DNA from: Rhodobacterales bacterium UBA3089
GTDB lineage: Bacteria > Pseudomonadota > Alphaproteobacteria > Rhodobacterales > Rhodobacteraceae
NCBI GenBank assembly: GCA_002367255.1
Contig: DFBD01000134.1
Coordinates: forward strand, 8,994 to 29,142
Length of the DNA stretch: 20,149 bases
Direction: 5' to 3'
Shown: positions 1 through 7,028 of the stretch, piece by piece
Numbering within the stretch: the first letter of the stretch is position 1
Layout of the letters: each line of letters begins with the position of its first letter
Position numbers and translations under genes: made by a program
Notes under the pieces: generated by a model
Told to the model about the DNA's origin: nothing
The model's input: only the letters and a program-made list of their open reading frames with translations
Databases searched by the model: none

Positions 1-594
1 ATTATCGAGCTGATCCCGCTTGCCGCGTTGGTTGGCGTGATGTTTATGGTCGTTATCGGTACCTTCGCGTGGCAGAGTATTGGCGTTCTACGCCGTGTGC
101 CAAAATCTGACGCGCTGGTGATCCTGTTGGTGACTGCTGTAACAGTTGCCGAAGACTTGGCTACCGCCGTTGTCGTCGGCGTACTGGTATCTGCCGTGGT
201 TTACGCATGGAACGCTGCCTCGCGAATTCAGATCGTCGCGCGCCAATCGGAATCCGAAGATGGCGCGTTGGTTTACGAAATCGCTGGACCGCTGTTTTTT
301 GGTTCCGCCACCAGCTTCGTTGAACGCTTCCATCCCGAAAATGACCCCGATGTTGTGATTTTGGATTTCATGGATTCCCGTGTAGTCGACCACAGCGCCT
401 TGCAAGCGATCGAAGATGTGGCGGCGAAATATCAAGAGGCCGGTAAGCGTCTGCGGTTGCGTCATTTGACGCAGGATTGCCACCGGCTGTTAACCAATGC
501 AGGTCAGTTGATGATCGACATGGACGACGACCCGGATTACCGCGTCGCCGTTGATTATGACGTTAACGTCGGGCAGATGGGCAGCGGTCACTAA
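1..594 (+). CDS. SulP family inorganic anion transporter, C-terminal part with STAS domain (5' truncated)
   Basis: The reading frame is open from base 1, so the gene starts outside the window and 197 codons are visible. The first ~75 residues are hydrophobic membrane segments with the short polar breaks typical of the last helices of SulP permeases (sulfate, bicarbonate or similar anions, inner membrane). From about residue 88 a cytoplasmic STAS domain follows: a beta strand (LVYEIAGPLFFG), then the core ILDFMDSRVVDHSAL, which matches the STAS pattern of a buried strand, D, S and a helix start. The domain order, membrane then STAS, is that of SulP. The substrate cannot be read from this end. 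The stop TAA (592-594) overlaps the stop of the convergent MarR-like gene by 4 bp. I am sure of the family and not of the anion. Confidence 0.88.
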   Translation: MIELIPLAALVGVMFMVVIGTFAWQSIGVLRRVPKSDALVILLVTAVTVAEDLATAVVVGVLVSAVVYAWNAASRIQIVARQSESEDGALVYEIAGPLFFGSATSFVERFHPENDPDVVILDFMDSRVVDHSALQAIEDVAAKYQEAGKRLRLRHLTQDCHRLLTNAGQLMIDMDDDPDYRVAVDYDVNVGQMGSGH

Positions 595-1100
595 AGCGAC
601 GAGGCTGCGCGCGCCGCTTGGTCGTAGATACCTGACAGGGTACGAAGGGTCGCGGCGATTTCGCTAAGCTCGTCACCGTCGGCGCTTAGGCTCTCGATCA
701 GGCATTGCTCCCGTACGTCACGGTATTTTGTGCAAAGTTCGACGCCCTCGGGCGTGGTGGAATACAGCATTTCTTTGCCGGATTTCCCCCCCACAACCAG
801 CCCTTGTTTCACTAGTTTTTTAATAGCGTAATTCACCGTATGGGCGTCTTCGATGTTCAGCATAAAACAGACATCGGACAGTCGTTTGCCGCGCTCGCGG
901 TGGTTGATGTTGTGCAAAACCAGAATTTCCAATGTGCTGAGAGACGGATACCCGGACGCTGCCATGCAACGGCTTACCCAGCGGCTAAAACCGTTGTATG
1001 CCACGATCAGGCCGAATTCGAATTCCGAAAGCGGCCACCCGCCAGTTGTTGCCAAATGACGGGAAGAGACGATTTTACGTTTTGGTGGTTCATTTTTCAT
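591..1100 (-). CDS. MarR-like winged-helix transcriptional regulator
   Basis: 169 residues. The middle (about residues 50-130) reads as a winged helix: a helix with STLEILVLHNI, a turn, a helix with RLSDVCFMLNIED, a recognition helix around HTVNYAIKKLVKQGLV, and a beta-wing with KEMLYSTTPEG. The N-terminal and C-terminal helices would form the dimer interface of a MarR fold. The ligand and targets are unknown. It follows the universal stress gene by 46 bp on the same strand and could be co-transcribed with it. No clear Shine-Dalgarno precedes the ATG at 1100 (upstream AATATCAGTATTGTCGT), so the start is less certain than most here, but no better start lies nearby. A 7-bp inverted repeat GGTGGTT/AACCACC (1084-1090 and 1141-1147) brackets the start and might be an autoregulatory site; this is only inference. 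Confidence 0.8.
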   Translation of the reverse strand: MKNEPPKRKIVSSRHLATTGGWPLSEFEFGLIVAYNGFSRWVSRCMAASGYPSLSTLEILVLHNINHRERGKRLSDVCFMLNIEDAHTVNYAIKKLVKQGLVVGGKSGKEMLYSTTPEGVELCTKYRDVREQCLIESLSADGDELSEIAATLRTLSGIYDQAARAASSL

Positions 1101-1146
1101 ACGACAATACTGATATTTTATCGACGTTTTATCAAGGAAAAACCAC

Positions 1147-1557
1147 CTATCGGTTAATTAGAACCGAACAATTTGCATGCCGCACAACCCGCGAAGCAGT
1201 GGACCCCATTAAGTAATCCTTAATGCCCGGGTGGTGTGAGGCGATTATGATCAGGTCAATATGGCGCTCGTCTGCCTCGTCCAGAATAACAGGGCTTGGG
1301 CTGCCATAACGCACGACCACGTCGGCTTCTACCCCAGCGGAATCAGCAACTGACTGAAGCGCGATTTGTGTTTCCTCAAGATTTCGTTGCTGTTGGCCTT
1401 CAGGCAGATATGACTGCGCATAGGCGGGAATATCGCCAATCACATGCAACAACGTAATTTTCGCATTATCATCTAAAAGCACGACTGCGCGTTTGATCAT
1501 TGCTTGCCCGATATCGCTGTGGGCCAGATCGATAGGTACGAGGATAGACTTATACAT
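1147..1557 (-). CDS. Universal stress protein, UspF/UspG type
   Basis: 136 residues, one Usp domain of the usual length. It begins MYKSILVPIDLAHSD, the typical first strand and nucleotide-binding Asp. The C-terminal segment ASHHPGIKDYLMGSTASRVV (about 106-125) ending in HANCSVLINR matches the UspF/UspG form of the ATP motif (ASHxPxIxxYLxGSxA), which differs from the classical GSHG form. Such proteins are small cytoplasmic ATP-binding dimers linked to stress, starvation or oxygen limitation; the exact role is not known. The start is ATG 1557, seven bases after GGAG. The frame is open further upstream, and an ATG two codons earlier (1563) lies too close to GGAG. Upstream lies a good FNR-type box and -10 element, suggesting oxygen control. 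Confidence 0.9.
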   Translation of the reverse strand: MYKSILVPIDLAHSDIGQAMIKRAVVLLDDNAKITLLHVIGDIPAYAQSYLPEGQQQRNLEETQIALQSVADSAGVEADVVVRYGSPSPVILDEADERHIDLIIIASHHPGIKDYLMGSTASRVVRHANCSVLINR

Positions 1558-1570
1558 AACCATTCTCCAA

Positions 1571-1625
1571 TCAGGTTTCGGTTGCGGCAAGTATAATCTT
1601 GCTACTACCCACAACCTTGACCTGA
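1571..1625. repeat. Long imperfect palindrome upstream of usp
   Basis: Three nested paired arms are visible: TCAGGT (1571-1576) with ACCTGA (1620-1625), GGTTG (1580-1584) with CAACC (1612-1616), and GCAAG (1587-1591) with CTTGC (1598-1602) around TATAAT. Total 16 bp with internal loops. The outer right arm lies inside the FNR-type box, and the inner arms flank the -10 element. It ends three bases before the usp Shine-Dalgarno. It could be a DNA operator, or an RNA hairpin if transcripts come from further upstream. Confidence 0.5.
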
Positions 1626-1630
1626 ATCAT
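1590..1630 (-). promoter_or_regulatory. Candidate FNR/FnrL-dependent class II promoter of the usp gene
   Basis: On the minus strand ATGAT-TCAG-GTCAA (1630 to 1617) matches the FNR/CRP-family consensus TTGAY-N4-RTCAA at 9 of 10 half-site positions. A -10 hexamer TATACT lies at 1595-1590. If transcription begins about 7 bases further on (near 1583), the box centre is about 40-41 bases upstream, close to the -41.5 spacing of class II FNR promoters. I see no good -35, as expected for an activator-dependent promoter. Universal stress genes are known members of FNR/FnrL regulons in related bacteria. Confidence 0.5.
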
Positions 1631-1642
1631 ATGGTTATTGGA

Positions 1643-1981
1643 TTACGCTTTATCGAAAAACGGAGTCATTTGTGCAACAATAACCGAGTTTTCATCCAGT
1701 GCCTGCTGCATCAAGGATTTTTCTTCGTCGGAAATGTCATGCCCTTCGGCGCGGCGTTCTTGCAGTGTGCCATAACCCGATACATCCAACGGGGCCATAT
1801 CGGCCTGTTTCAGGATGGCTACGGTTTCGCGCACGGCCTCTGCCTCGTCTACGCCAGATGCATAACACATCAGCGCCGCGCCAGAACTGCCCTTCGGGAG
1901 CCCGTCATTGTCGGCGCGGCCTACCTCCACCAACAGGGTATAAACCTGCTGGGCGCGCTTCGTTTTGGGTGCCTCAGTCAC
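1643..1981 (-). CDS. Conserved-looking small protein of unknown function, coupled to dapD
   Basis: 112 residues if started at GTG 1981, which begins TEAPKTKR. That start overlaps the last 8 bases of dapD (GTGACTGA), a typical translational-coupling arrangement. An in-frame ATG at 2029 would give 128 residues and a 56-bp overlap; the extra residues look like a shadow of dapD. The protein is soluble, mostly helical and acidic at its end, with no signal peptide or membrane segment. It has a single Cys in the segment [21 protein letters not shown] do not recognise a family. The segment [22 protein letters not shown], predicted helix then turn, is the most structured part. Position directly after dapD suggests co-expression, but a role in lysine or peptidoglycan precursor synthesis is only inference. 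No terminator-like hairpin with a T-run separates it from usp. Confidence 0.72.
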   Translation of the reverse strand: MTEAPKTKRAQQVYTLLVEVGRADNDGLPKGSSGAALMCYASGVDEAEAVRETVAILKQADMAPLDVSGYGTLQERRAEGHDISDEEKSLMQQALDENSVIVAQMTPFFDKA

Positions 1982-2801
1982 GGAGCAAGTCGTTGATAGA
2001 GGTTTTTGAGCGGGTGCGTTCGTCAACACGCTTCACAATCACGGCGCAATACAGATTTACGTTGTTTTTGGAAGGCATAGATCCAGCCACAACAACCGAG
2101 TAGGGCGGCACTTCGCCATACATAACTTCGCCGGTTTCGCGGTCTACGATCTTGGTGGATTTTCCAATGAAAACCCCCATACCCAGAACCGAGCCTTCGC
2201 GGACGATACAGCCCTCGACTACTTCGGAGCGGGCGCCGATGAAGCAATTGTCTTCGATAATCGTTGGGCCGGCCTGCATCGGTTCCAACACGCCGCCGAT
2301 GCCGACACCGCCGGACAAGTGTACATGTTTGCCGATTTGCGCACAGGAACCAACTGTGGCCCAACCATCAACCATCGAACCCTCGTCTACATACGCACCG
2401 ATGTTCACGAATGATGGCATCAGCACCACGCCGGGCGCGATATAAGCCGAACGGCGTACAATGGAACCGGGAACTGCGCGGAAACCCGCGGCCTGCCACT
2501 GGTTTTCACCCCAACCTGCCCACTTGCTAGGAACTTTGTCCCACCAGCTAGCATTGCCATTGCTGCCTTCAATCATTTCCATATCATTCAGGCGAAAGGA
2601 CAACAGCACGGCTTTCTTGGCCCATTGGTTAACGTGCCATTCACCATTGTCGCGGGGTTCCGCAACCCGAAGTTTGCCACTGTCCAACGCGTTTAGCGTA
2701 TCTTCGATGGCTTCGCGAACTTCGCCCGTTGTTGCAGGGTTGATGGTGTCGCGCGCATCCCATGCGGCCTCGATGGCGGTTTCTAGTTGTGCGTTCGACA
2801 T
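1974..2801 (-). CDS. dapD: 2,3,4,5-tetrahydropyridine-2,6-dicarboxylate N-succinyltransferase
   Basis: 275 residues, the usual length. DapD transfers succinyl from succinyl-CoA to tetrahydrodipicolinate in the succinylase branch of meso-diaminopimelate and lysine synthesis, in the cytoplasm. The N-terminal helical domain (about 1-100) contains [20 protein letters not shown], a DapD hallmark. From about residue 105 to 235 comes a left-handed beta helix of hexapeptide repeats, including [19 protein letters not shown] (139-157), [14 protein letters not shown] and [14 protein letters not shown]. The C-terminal part with [20 protein letters not shown] completes the family. The start is ATG 2801, preceded by GGGGA. 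The frame is open upstream to 2879, but those codons lack family similarity. It is divergent from the LOG gene and overlaps the following small gene. Confidence 0.97.
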   Translation of the reverse strand: MSNAQLETAIEAAWDARDTINPATTGEVREAIEDTLNALDSGKLRVAEPRDNGEWHVNQWAKKAVLLSFRLNDMEMIEGSNGNASWWDKVPSKWAGWGENQWQAAGFRAVPGSIVRRSAYIAPGVVLMPSFVNIGAYVDEGSMVDGWATVGSCAQIGKHVHLSGGVGIGGVLEPMQAGPTIIEDNCFIGARSEVVEGCIVREGSVLGMGVFIGKSTKIVDRETGEVMYGEVPPYSVVVAGSMPSKNNVNLYCAVIVKRVDERTRSKTSINDLLRD

Positions 2802-2840
2802 AGTGTTCCCCGTTTTGTGACTGGTCTTGTTCTGCGGATG

Positions 2841-2878
2841 CCTATAATTCGGAAACCAGGCATGTGCAACATGGCACA
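2841..2878. promoter_or_regulatory. Divergent dapD / LOG promoter region with a palindrome
   Basis: For dapD (minus strand) TTGCAC (2869-2864), 17 bases, then TATAGG (2846-2841) is a moderate sigma-70 promoter. For the plus-strand LOG gene a perfect -10 TATAAT (2843-2848) is seen, without a clear -35. The two -10 elements overlap. A 5-6-5 palindrome TGTGC-N6-GCACA (2863-2878) covers the dapD -35 and lies just downstream of the expected LOG transcription start, so one bound protein could affect both genes. These are seen by eye only. Confidence 0.4.
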
Positions 2879-2896
2879 AATGATCCTGAGGATATT

Positions 2897-3706
2897 ATGA
2901 ACTATAAACAAACCCGATTCCCTGATGCCCGTGAGGATATACAAACATCAACCGAGGTGCCGGACACCCCACAAACCCGCGCCCCGACCTATCGGTTGGC
3001 CTTCGCCGACCCCGATTTCCTGTGTCGTGATGAATTGCGCCCGATGCGCTTGCAGCTGGAGTTGCTAAAACCCGAGATGGCGCTGGCCGAGAGGGGTGTC
3101 GAAAGCACAGTTGTTCTGTTTGGTGGGTCGCGGATTCCCGACCCTGTGAATAAAGCATCGGCGCGTACAGAAATGCTTGCGGACCTGTCGAAGTATTATA
3201 CCGAGGCCCGAAAGTTTGCAGCGCATTGCACGAAGGCCAGCATGTCGAACGGGCACAAGGAATTTGTCGTTTGCACAGGTGGCGGGCCTGGTGTGATGGA
3301 GGCGGGAAACCGTGGGGCCGCCGATGTTGGCGGTGAATCCATCAGCTTGAACATCGTCTTGCCACACGAACAATCCCCGAATGAATATGCCACGCCGGAA
3401 CTATGTTTTAACTTCCATTACTTCGCCATCCGAAAAATGCACTTCCTGATGCGTGCGAAAGCTCTGGCCGTATTCCCCGGCGGGTTTGGTACCATGGACG
3501 AGATGTTCGAGGCATTAACCTTAATCCAGACAGGGCGGATGGAACCTATGCCGATACTGCTGTTTGGCGAGGAGTTCTGGCGCAAGGTTATCAACTGGGA
3601 AGCGTTGGCTGATGCGGGTACTATCGGTGCCGACGACCTTAAGCTATTCCGTTTCGTTGAAACTGCTGATGAAGCGTGGGAAATCTTGCTGAACTGGGGT
3701 AATTAA
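2897..3706 (+). CDS. LOG family (TIGR00730-like) Rossmann-fold nucleotide hydrolase
   Basis: 269 residues. It carries both signature motifs of the LOG / 'lysine decarboxylase-like' fold: GGGPGVMEAGNRGA (128-141) and PGGFGTMDE (194-202), together with VVLFGGSRIP (72-81) and the HYFAIRKMHFLMRAKA helix. Proteins of this family hydrolyse nucleoside monophosphates to base and ribose phosphate, and some release cytokinin-like bases. They are not lysine decarboxylases in spite of old annotations. The ~65-residue N-terminal extension before the first strand is typical of the longer bacterial form. The start is ATG 2897, five bases after GAGG; an upstream in-frame ATG at 2864 has no ribosome site and lies in the palindrome. 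The stop overlaps the convergent phytase-like gene by 4 bp. Substrate not readable. Confidence 0.88.
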   Translation: MNYKQTRFPDAREDIQTSTEVPDTPQTRAPTYRLAFADPDFLCRDELRPMRLQLELLKPEMALAERGVESTVVLFGGSRIPDPVNKASARTEMLADLSKYYTEARKFAAHCTKASMSNGHKEFVVCTGGGPGVMEAGNRGAADVGGESISLNIVLPHEQSPNEYATPELCFNFHYFAIRKMHFLMRAKALAVFPGGFGTMDEMFEALTLIQTGRMEPMPILLFGEEFWRKVINWEALADAGTIGADDLKLFRFVETADEAWEILLNWGN

Positions 3707-4566
3707 TCGTTAACCAGATACTCGGCGATAACGGTTCTTAACAAGGGATTAAAGTTATCGTCGGACACCAGCGTCAGGCGCGTTTGGCCATTTTCGTCGA
3801 CCCAAACCGATATCCCCTCCATATTATCGAGGCGATTTGTGCGGCTTACCAGTAAGGTTTCGCCGTCAGTTAATTTGTCATTAACGAAGGTGAACCGACG
3901 GATACGGGTAGCGAACCCTGCCGGAACCTTGAAGGCACGTTCCAGCACGTAGAACCTGCCGTCTGGGTCAAAGTCTGCCCCGGTTACCAGAAACCCTCCG
4001 TCGCGGGGGATGGAAGTGGTTTGGCTCCATTCGGTTCCATCGAACCGGTAAACCGGGAAGGGCCGTGTTTCTTTGCCGGATCGTTCGGGGATGGCCAGCA
4101 GTATACCGTCAACATTTATGGCCAACGCCTCTAGACCCGAGTTGCTTTGTAACGTCCGAAAATCCGGATGCTTGGGCAGGAATTCCGCCGCTGCAGTTAT
4201 GGTTTCATGTCGCATGATGCGGTGGTTGCCCTCGAACGCAACATAGATGGCACCATCCGGCCCGATAGCCAAGCCTTCGGCATTCATGTGGTAACCCGTC
4301 AGCGGATTGCCTTTGCTATCGAGGATAATCTGCGAGTTCGACAGGCTTACCGCACGTACTTCACCGTTTATGCGCGTTATGTTGCCCTCGAAAAATCTGC
4401 CTTGATCGCCGATCGCTAGAAAGTTGCCGTCAGGGAACACCTCGATACCCGAAAGGCCTCCGAGGTGTTCCAGATCGGCCTTTACAATAACCCGTCCCGC
4501 TGGTGTCAGTGTCTGTGCATTTGCAAGAATTGGCATCAAAACCAGCAGAGCAATCAGTCGGATCAT
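3703..4566 (-). CDS. Secreted phytase-like / esterase-like beta-propeller protein
   Basis: 287 residues. MIRLIALLVLMPILANAQ is a clear signal peptide, so the product is periplasmic or exported. The mature part has features of the 'esterase-like activity of phytase' family (PF13449-type): LGGLSGIEVFPDGNFLAIGDQGRFF near the start, NAEGLAIGPDGAIYVAFEGNHRI, SNSGLEALAINVDGILLAIPE, GGFLVTGADFDPDGRFYVLERAF and NMEGISVWVDENGQTRLTLVSDDNF at the end. These are recurring blades with Glu/Asp at the putative ligand face. The real substrate of this family is poorly known, and phytate hydrolysis should not be assumed. The start ATG 4566 overlaps the mepA stop in ATGA, the usual sign of coupling. It is the last gene of the three-gene operon MFS-mepA-this gene. 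Confidence 0.82.
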   Translation of the reverse strand: MIRLIALLVLMPILANAQTLTPAGRVIVKADLEHLGGLSGIEVFPDGNFLAIGDQGRFFEGNITRINGEVRAVSLSNSQIILDSKGNPLTGYHMNAEGLAIGPDGAIYVAFEGNHRIMRHETITAAAEFLPKHPDFRTLQSNSGLEALAINVDGILLAIPERSGKETRPFPVYRFDGTEWSQTTSIPRDGGFLVTGADFDPDGRFYVLERAFKVPAGFATRIRRFTFVNDKLTDGETLLVSRTNRLDNMEGISVWVDENGQTRLTLVSDDNFNPLLRTVIAEYLVND

Positions 4567-5420
4567 CGTGCTTCCAATACGCCGAGGCATTGATTTGGCA
4601 GGTCAGACATCACCAGCTCGGGTTTCGGGACTTTGGGCGGGGCGTTCGGATCTGGTGGCAGCAGGGCGTCTGTCACCCACCATTCGACGTTGTCACATCC
4701 ATCGCCAGCAGGGGGCGGGGCCTGTTCTGTGCAATCGGTTGAACCGTGTGGGCAGTTCAGGCGCACGTGGAAATGATAGGTGTGACCCCACCATGGGCGG
4801 AGCTTTCGCAAATACTTGCGCTCTGACGGGGTGGCATCCTCGCACATTTGTAATTTGATCGCGCCGGATACGAAGATACGAGCCACGGACCTGTCCTTAA
4901 GGGCGGCCATCAGAATTTCGTGGTGTGCATCCGTCCAGTTGTCGTTAACGGACTTCAGGTCTTTGGATACCACCGAAATGGAGGACAGGTCTTCACGCTC
5001 GTTTGCCGTCAGGTTCATACGGGTGGGTGGTAACATCCAGATGTCTGCATCCAAACCGATCTGGTGGCTGGCATGACCGGTTAGCATTGGACCACCGCGT
5101 GGTTGGCTCATGTCACCGACATAAAGGCCTTCCCATCCCGCCCGTTCCGCACTGTGGCTTAAGCGCTCGATGAAGGCGATAGTGTCGGGGTGTCCCCAGT
5201 TGCGGTTGCGCGACAGCCGCATGGCTTGCCAGTTCGCACCGGACTGAGGCAGTTGTTCAGCCCCTGCCAGACATCCTTTGGCGTAGGATCCGTAAGATTG
5301 TGACGCTTGTGCGCTTGGTAAATCGACATGCCCGAACAATTCCTTGGCGATAGGGGCGGCCGCGGCAGATGCCGCAGAAATTGCCCCCATCAATAGAATT
5401 ATTCGAAACAAATATCGCAT
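4563..5420 (-). CDS. mepA: Penicillin-insensitive murein endopeptidase
   Basis: 285 residues with an N-terminal signal peptide (MRYLFRIILLMGAISAASAA). MepA is a periplasmic LAS-type zinc metallopeptidase that cuts D-alanyl-meso-diaminopimelate cross-links in peptidoglycan. The metal and catalytic motifs are all present: TGHASHQIGLDAD (114-126; H119 and D126 correspond to the known zinc ligands) and WGHTYHFHVRL (211-221; H213, H216, H218). Paired Cys residues (C50, C193, C223, C230, C242, C278) fit a disulfide-bonded periplasmic enzyme. The ATG at 5420 directly follows the TAA of the MFS gene (TAAATG, 0-bp gap), so translation is probably coupled. The family assignment is firm. Confidence 0.95.
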   Translation of the reverse strand: MRYLFRIILLMGAISAASAAAAPIAKELFGHVDLPSAQASQSYGSYAKGCLAGAEQLPQSGANWQAMRLSRNRNWGHPDTIAFIERLSHSAERAGWEGLYVGDMSQPRGGPMLTGHASHQIGLDADIWMLPPTRMNLTANEREDLSSISVVSKDLKSVNDNWTDAHHEILMAALKDRSVARIFVSGAIKLQMCEDATPSERKYLRKLRPWWGHTYHFHVRLNCPHGSTDCTEQAPPPAGDGCDNVEWWVTDALLPPDPNAPPKVPKPELVMSDLPNQCLGVLEAR

Positions 5421-6758
5421 TTAATCCGCGCGTGTGCCCTCCGGTTTCACCCAGATTAACAGGATTAACCCGATAACGAAAAGCCCGATAAGCGGAACCA
5501 TGCCTAAACGTTGACTATCCGTCATGCTTGTGGCCATCAAGATGGTTGCTGGCGCAAGGAATGCGGTGGCTTTGCCCGACAGCGCGTATAGGCCGAAGGC
5601 TTCGGTCATACGTTCTGGATTTGCTTGGCGTACCAGCATTGTGCGTGATGCGGCCTGAATTGCCCCGCCAGCGCCACCGATGATTGCGCCACAGATGTAG
5701 AACAGGGTGTCAGGGGCGGTTGAATCTGCGGCGATTGGCATGAAGAACAGCATTTCGCGCGAGGTCGAAACGATGGCGGTTACCACCAAAATCAGCGCAA
5801 CGGCGCAGAAGATGATTACGGGTTTGGGGCCGAATCTGTTGTCTGCATGCCCGCCAACCCAAGCAAAGATTGCACCGGTAATGGCTGCGATAATACCAAA
5901 CACACCAATTTGCGTGATAGACCATCCCAACACGCCAATGGCATATATACCACCAAACTGGAACAACCCGTTAAGTGCATCGCGATAGAACATCGAAGAC
6001 AGCAAATATGCGCTGAAGCTGGTCTGCCCCGGTAAGGATTTCAGAGTGGTGATCAGGTCTGTGAAGCCTTTTGACAGGAAGTCCTTTTGCAATGGCTTTT
6101 TCTTAACGTCGGGCGTCCACAGGAAGAATGGCAACATGAAAACTACGTACCAGATCGCGGATAGCGGCCCGACGGAGCGGGTGCCTTCGCGCATTTCAGG
6201 GTCTAGGCCAAACATGGGGGCGGAGCCGAGCAGGGTTACCCCCGCGTCATTTTCCGCCAGTAGCAACAGCATGAGGAATAGTGCCAGAACACCCCCCCAA
6301 TAGCCGAACGCCCAGCCTGAACCGGATATGCGGCCAAGATTTTCCTTCGGGCCAAGCTCTGGCAGCATGGCGTTGATGAAGATCGCGGCGAATTCGACGC
6401 CGATCAGGGCGATGCCAAAAGAGATGAGGATTAGCGTGATTGATGACATGTCCGGAACGGCCCACCAAAGGCCAAAAGAGCCAAGGGTGACCATCACGGA
6501 AAACACAAGTATCCAAGGTTTACGCGGGCCGGATCTGTCAGCGATAGAGCCCAGCATCGGTGCCAAAACAGCAATGAAAATGCCTGTTATGGTTAGCATT
6601 CCTGCCCATGCTTCCTGCCCTGCCACGTTGTCACCAATGACGGCCGAGGTGAAGTATGGCGCGAAGATAAATGTTACCAATAACGTGTGGAACGGCTGGC
6701 TGGCCCAGTCGAACGACATCCACCCCCAAACGCCTTTTTTCGATGCATATTGTACCAT
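5421..6758 (-). CDS. UMF1-type MFS transporter
   Basis: 445 residues from ATG 6758, with about 12 hydrophobic segments in the inner membrane. The opening, KKGVWGWMSFDWASQPFHTL, followed by FIFAPYFTSAV and the loop LGSIADRSGPRKPWI (MFS motif A form DRxGxRKP), is characteristic of the UMF1 / Atg22-like branch of the major facilitator superfamily. A second, weaker motif A copy is GGHADNRFGPKPVI in the second half. Substrates of bacterial UMF1 proteins are largely unknown. The frame is open upstream, but alternative starts lack family-like sequence; AGGGA precedes 6758. It leads an operon with mepA and the phytase-like gene, so import of a cell-wall or phosphate-containing compound is conceivable, but this is inference only. 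Confidence 0.88.
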   Translation of the reverse strand: MVQYASKKGVWGWMSFDWASQPFHTLLVTFIFAPYFTSAVIGDNVAGQEAWAGMLTITGIFIAVLAPMLGSIADRSGPRKPWILVFSVMVTLGSFGLWWAVPDMSSITLILISFGIALIGVEFAAIFINAMLPELGPKENLGRISGSGWAFGYWGGVLALFLMLLLLAENDAGVTLLGSAPMFGLDPEMREGTRSVGPLSAIWYVVFMLPFFLWTPDVKKKPLQKDFLSKGFTDLITTLKSLPGQTSFSAYLLSSMFYRDALNGLFQFGGIYAIGVLGWSITQIGVFGIIAAITGAIFAWVGGHADNRFGPKPVIIFCAVALILVVTAIVSTSREMLFFMPIAADSTAPDTLFYICGAIIGGAGGAIQAASRTMLVRQANPERMTEAFGLYALSGKATAFLAPATILMATSMTDSQRLGMVPLIGLFVIGLILLIWVKPEGTRAD

Positions 6759-6971
6759 TTTTCCATCCCTGTTTGTTTTTTTAACGATATGACGTGCATA
6801 GAGTCGTTTAAGCAAGGGAAAGTTCTGACCTGTCCTCGGTTGGCGGATCGGTTTTTCCGGCAACAAAAGGAGGCACACCGTATTCTGTGGATCTTTAGAT
6901 CTTTGCCGAACTACGCCGTTGGTGAAAATGATGCGTGGGTCGAAGCCTAGTACGGTATGCCAGAATAGAAA

Positions 6972-7002
6972 CCGGCGGCCCGAAGTGGAGTCGGGCCGCC
7001 GG
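6972..7002 (-). terminator. Strong hairpin after the SH3b/crystallin gene
   Basis: A perfect 12-bp GC-rich stem (CCGGCGGCCCGA at 6972-6983 with TCGGGCCGCCGG at 6991-7002) and a 7-base loop lies 26 bases after the stop of the minus-strand gene ending at 7029. On that strand it is followed by TTTCTATTCTG, a moderate U-rich tract. It is probably an intrinsic terminator separating this gene from the MFS operon. Confidence 0.75.
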
Positions 7003-7028
7003 AAATGTTGGTTACAGTTTCTGTGCGT

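Noticed and set aside
6865..6950. A near-perfect ribosome site AAAAGGAGG on the plus strand (6865-6873), which could lead a short peptide ending at 6950.
   Set aside because: Only ATT or CTG could serve as start at a suitable distance, and the peptide would be about 22 residues with no support.
6759..7028. The frame between the stop of the crystallin gene and the start of the MFS gene is open for 90 codons on the minus strand, suggesting a readthrough product or a gene remnant.
   Set aside because: The translated stretch has no family resemblance, it spans a strong terminator hairpin, and a run of this length can occur by chance.
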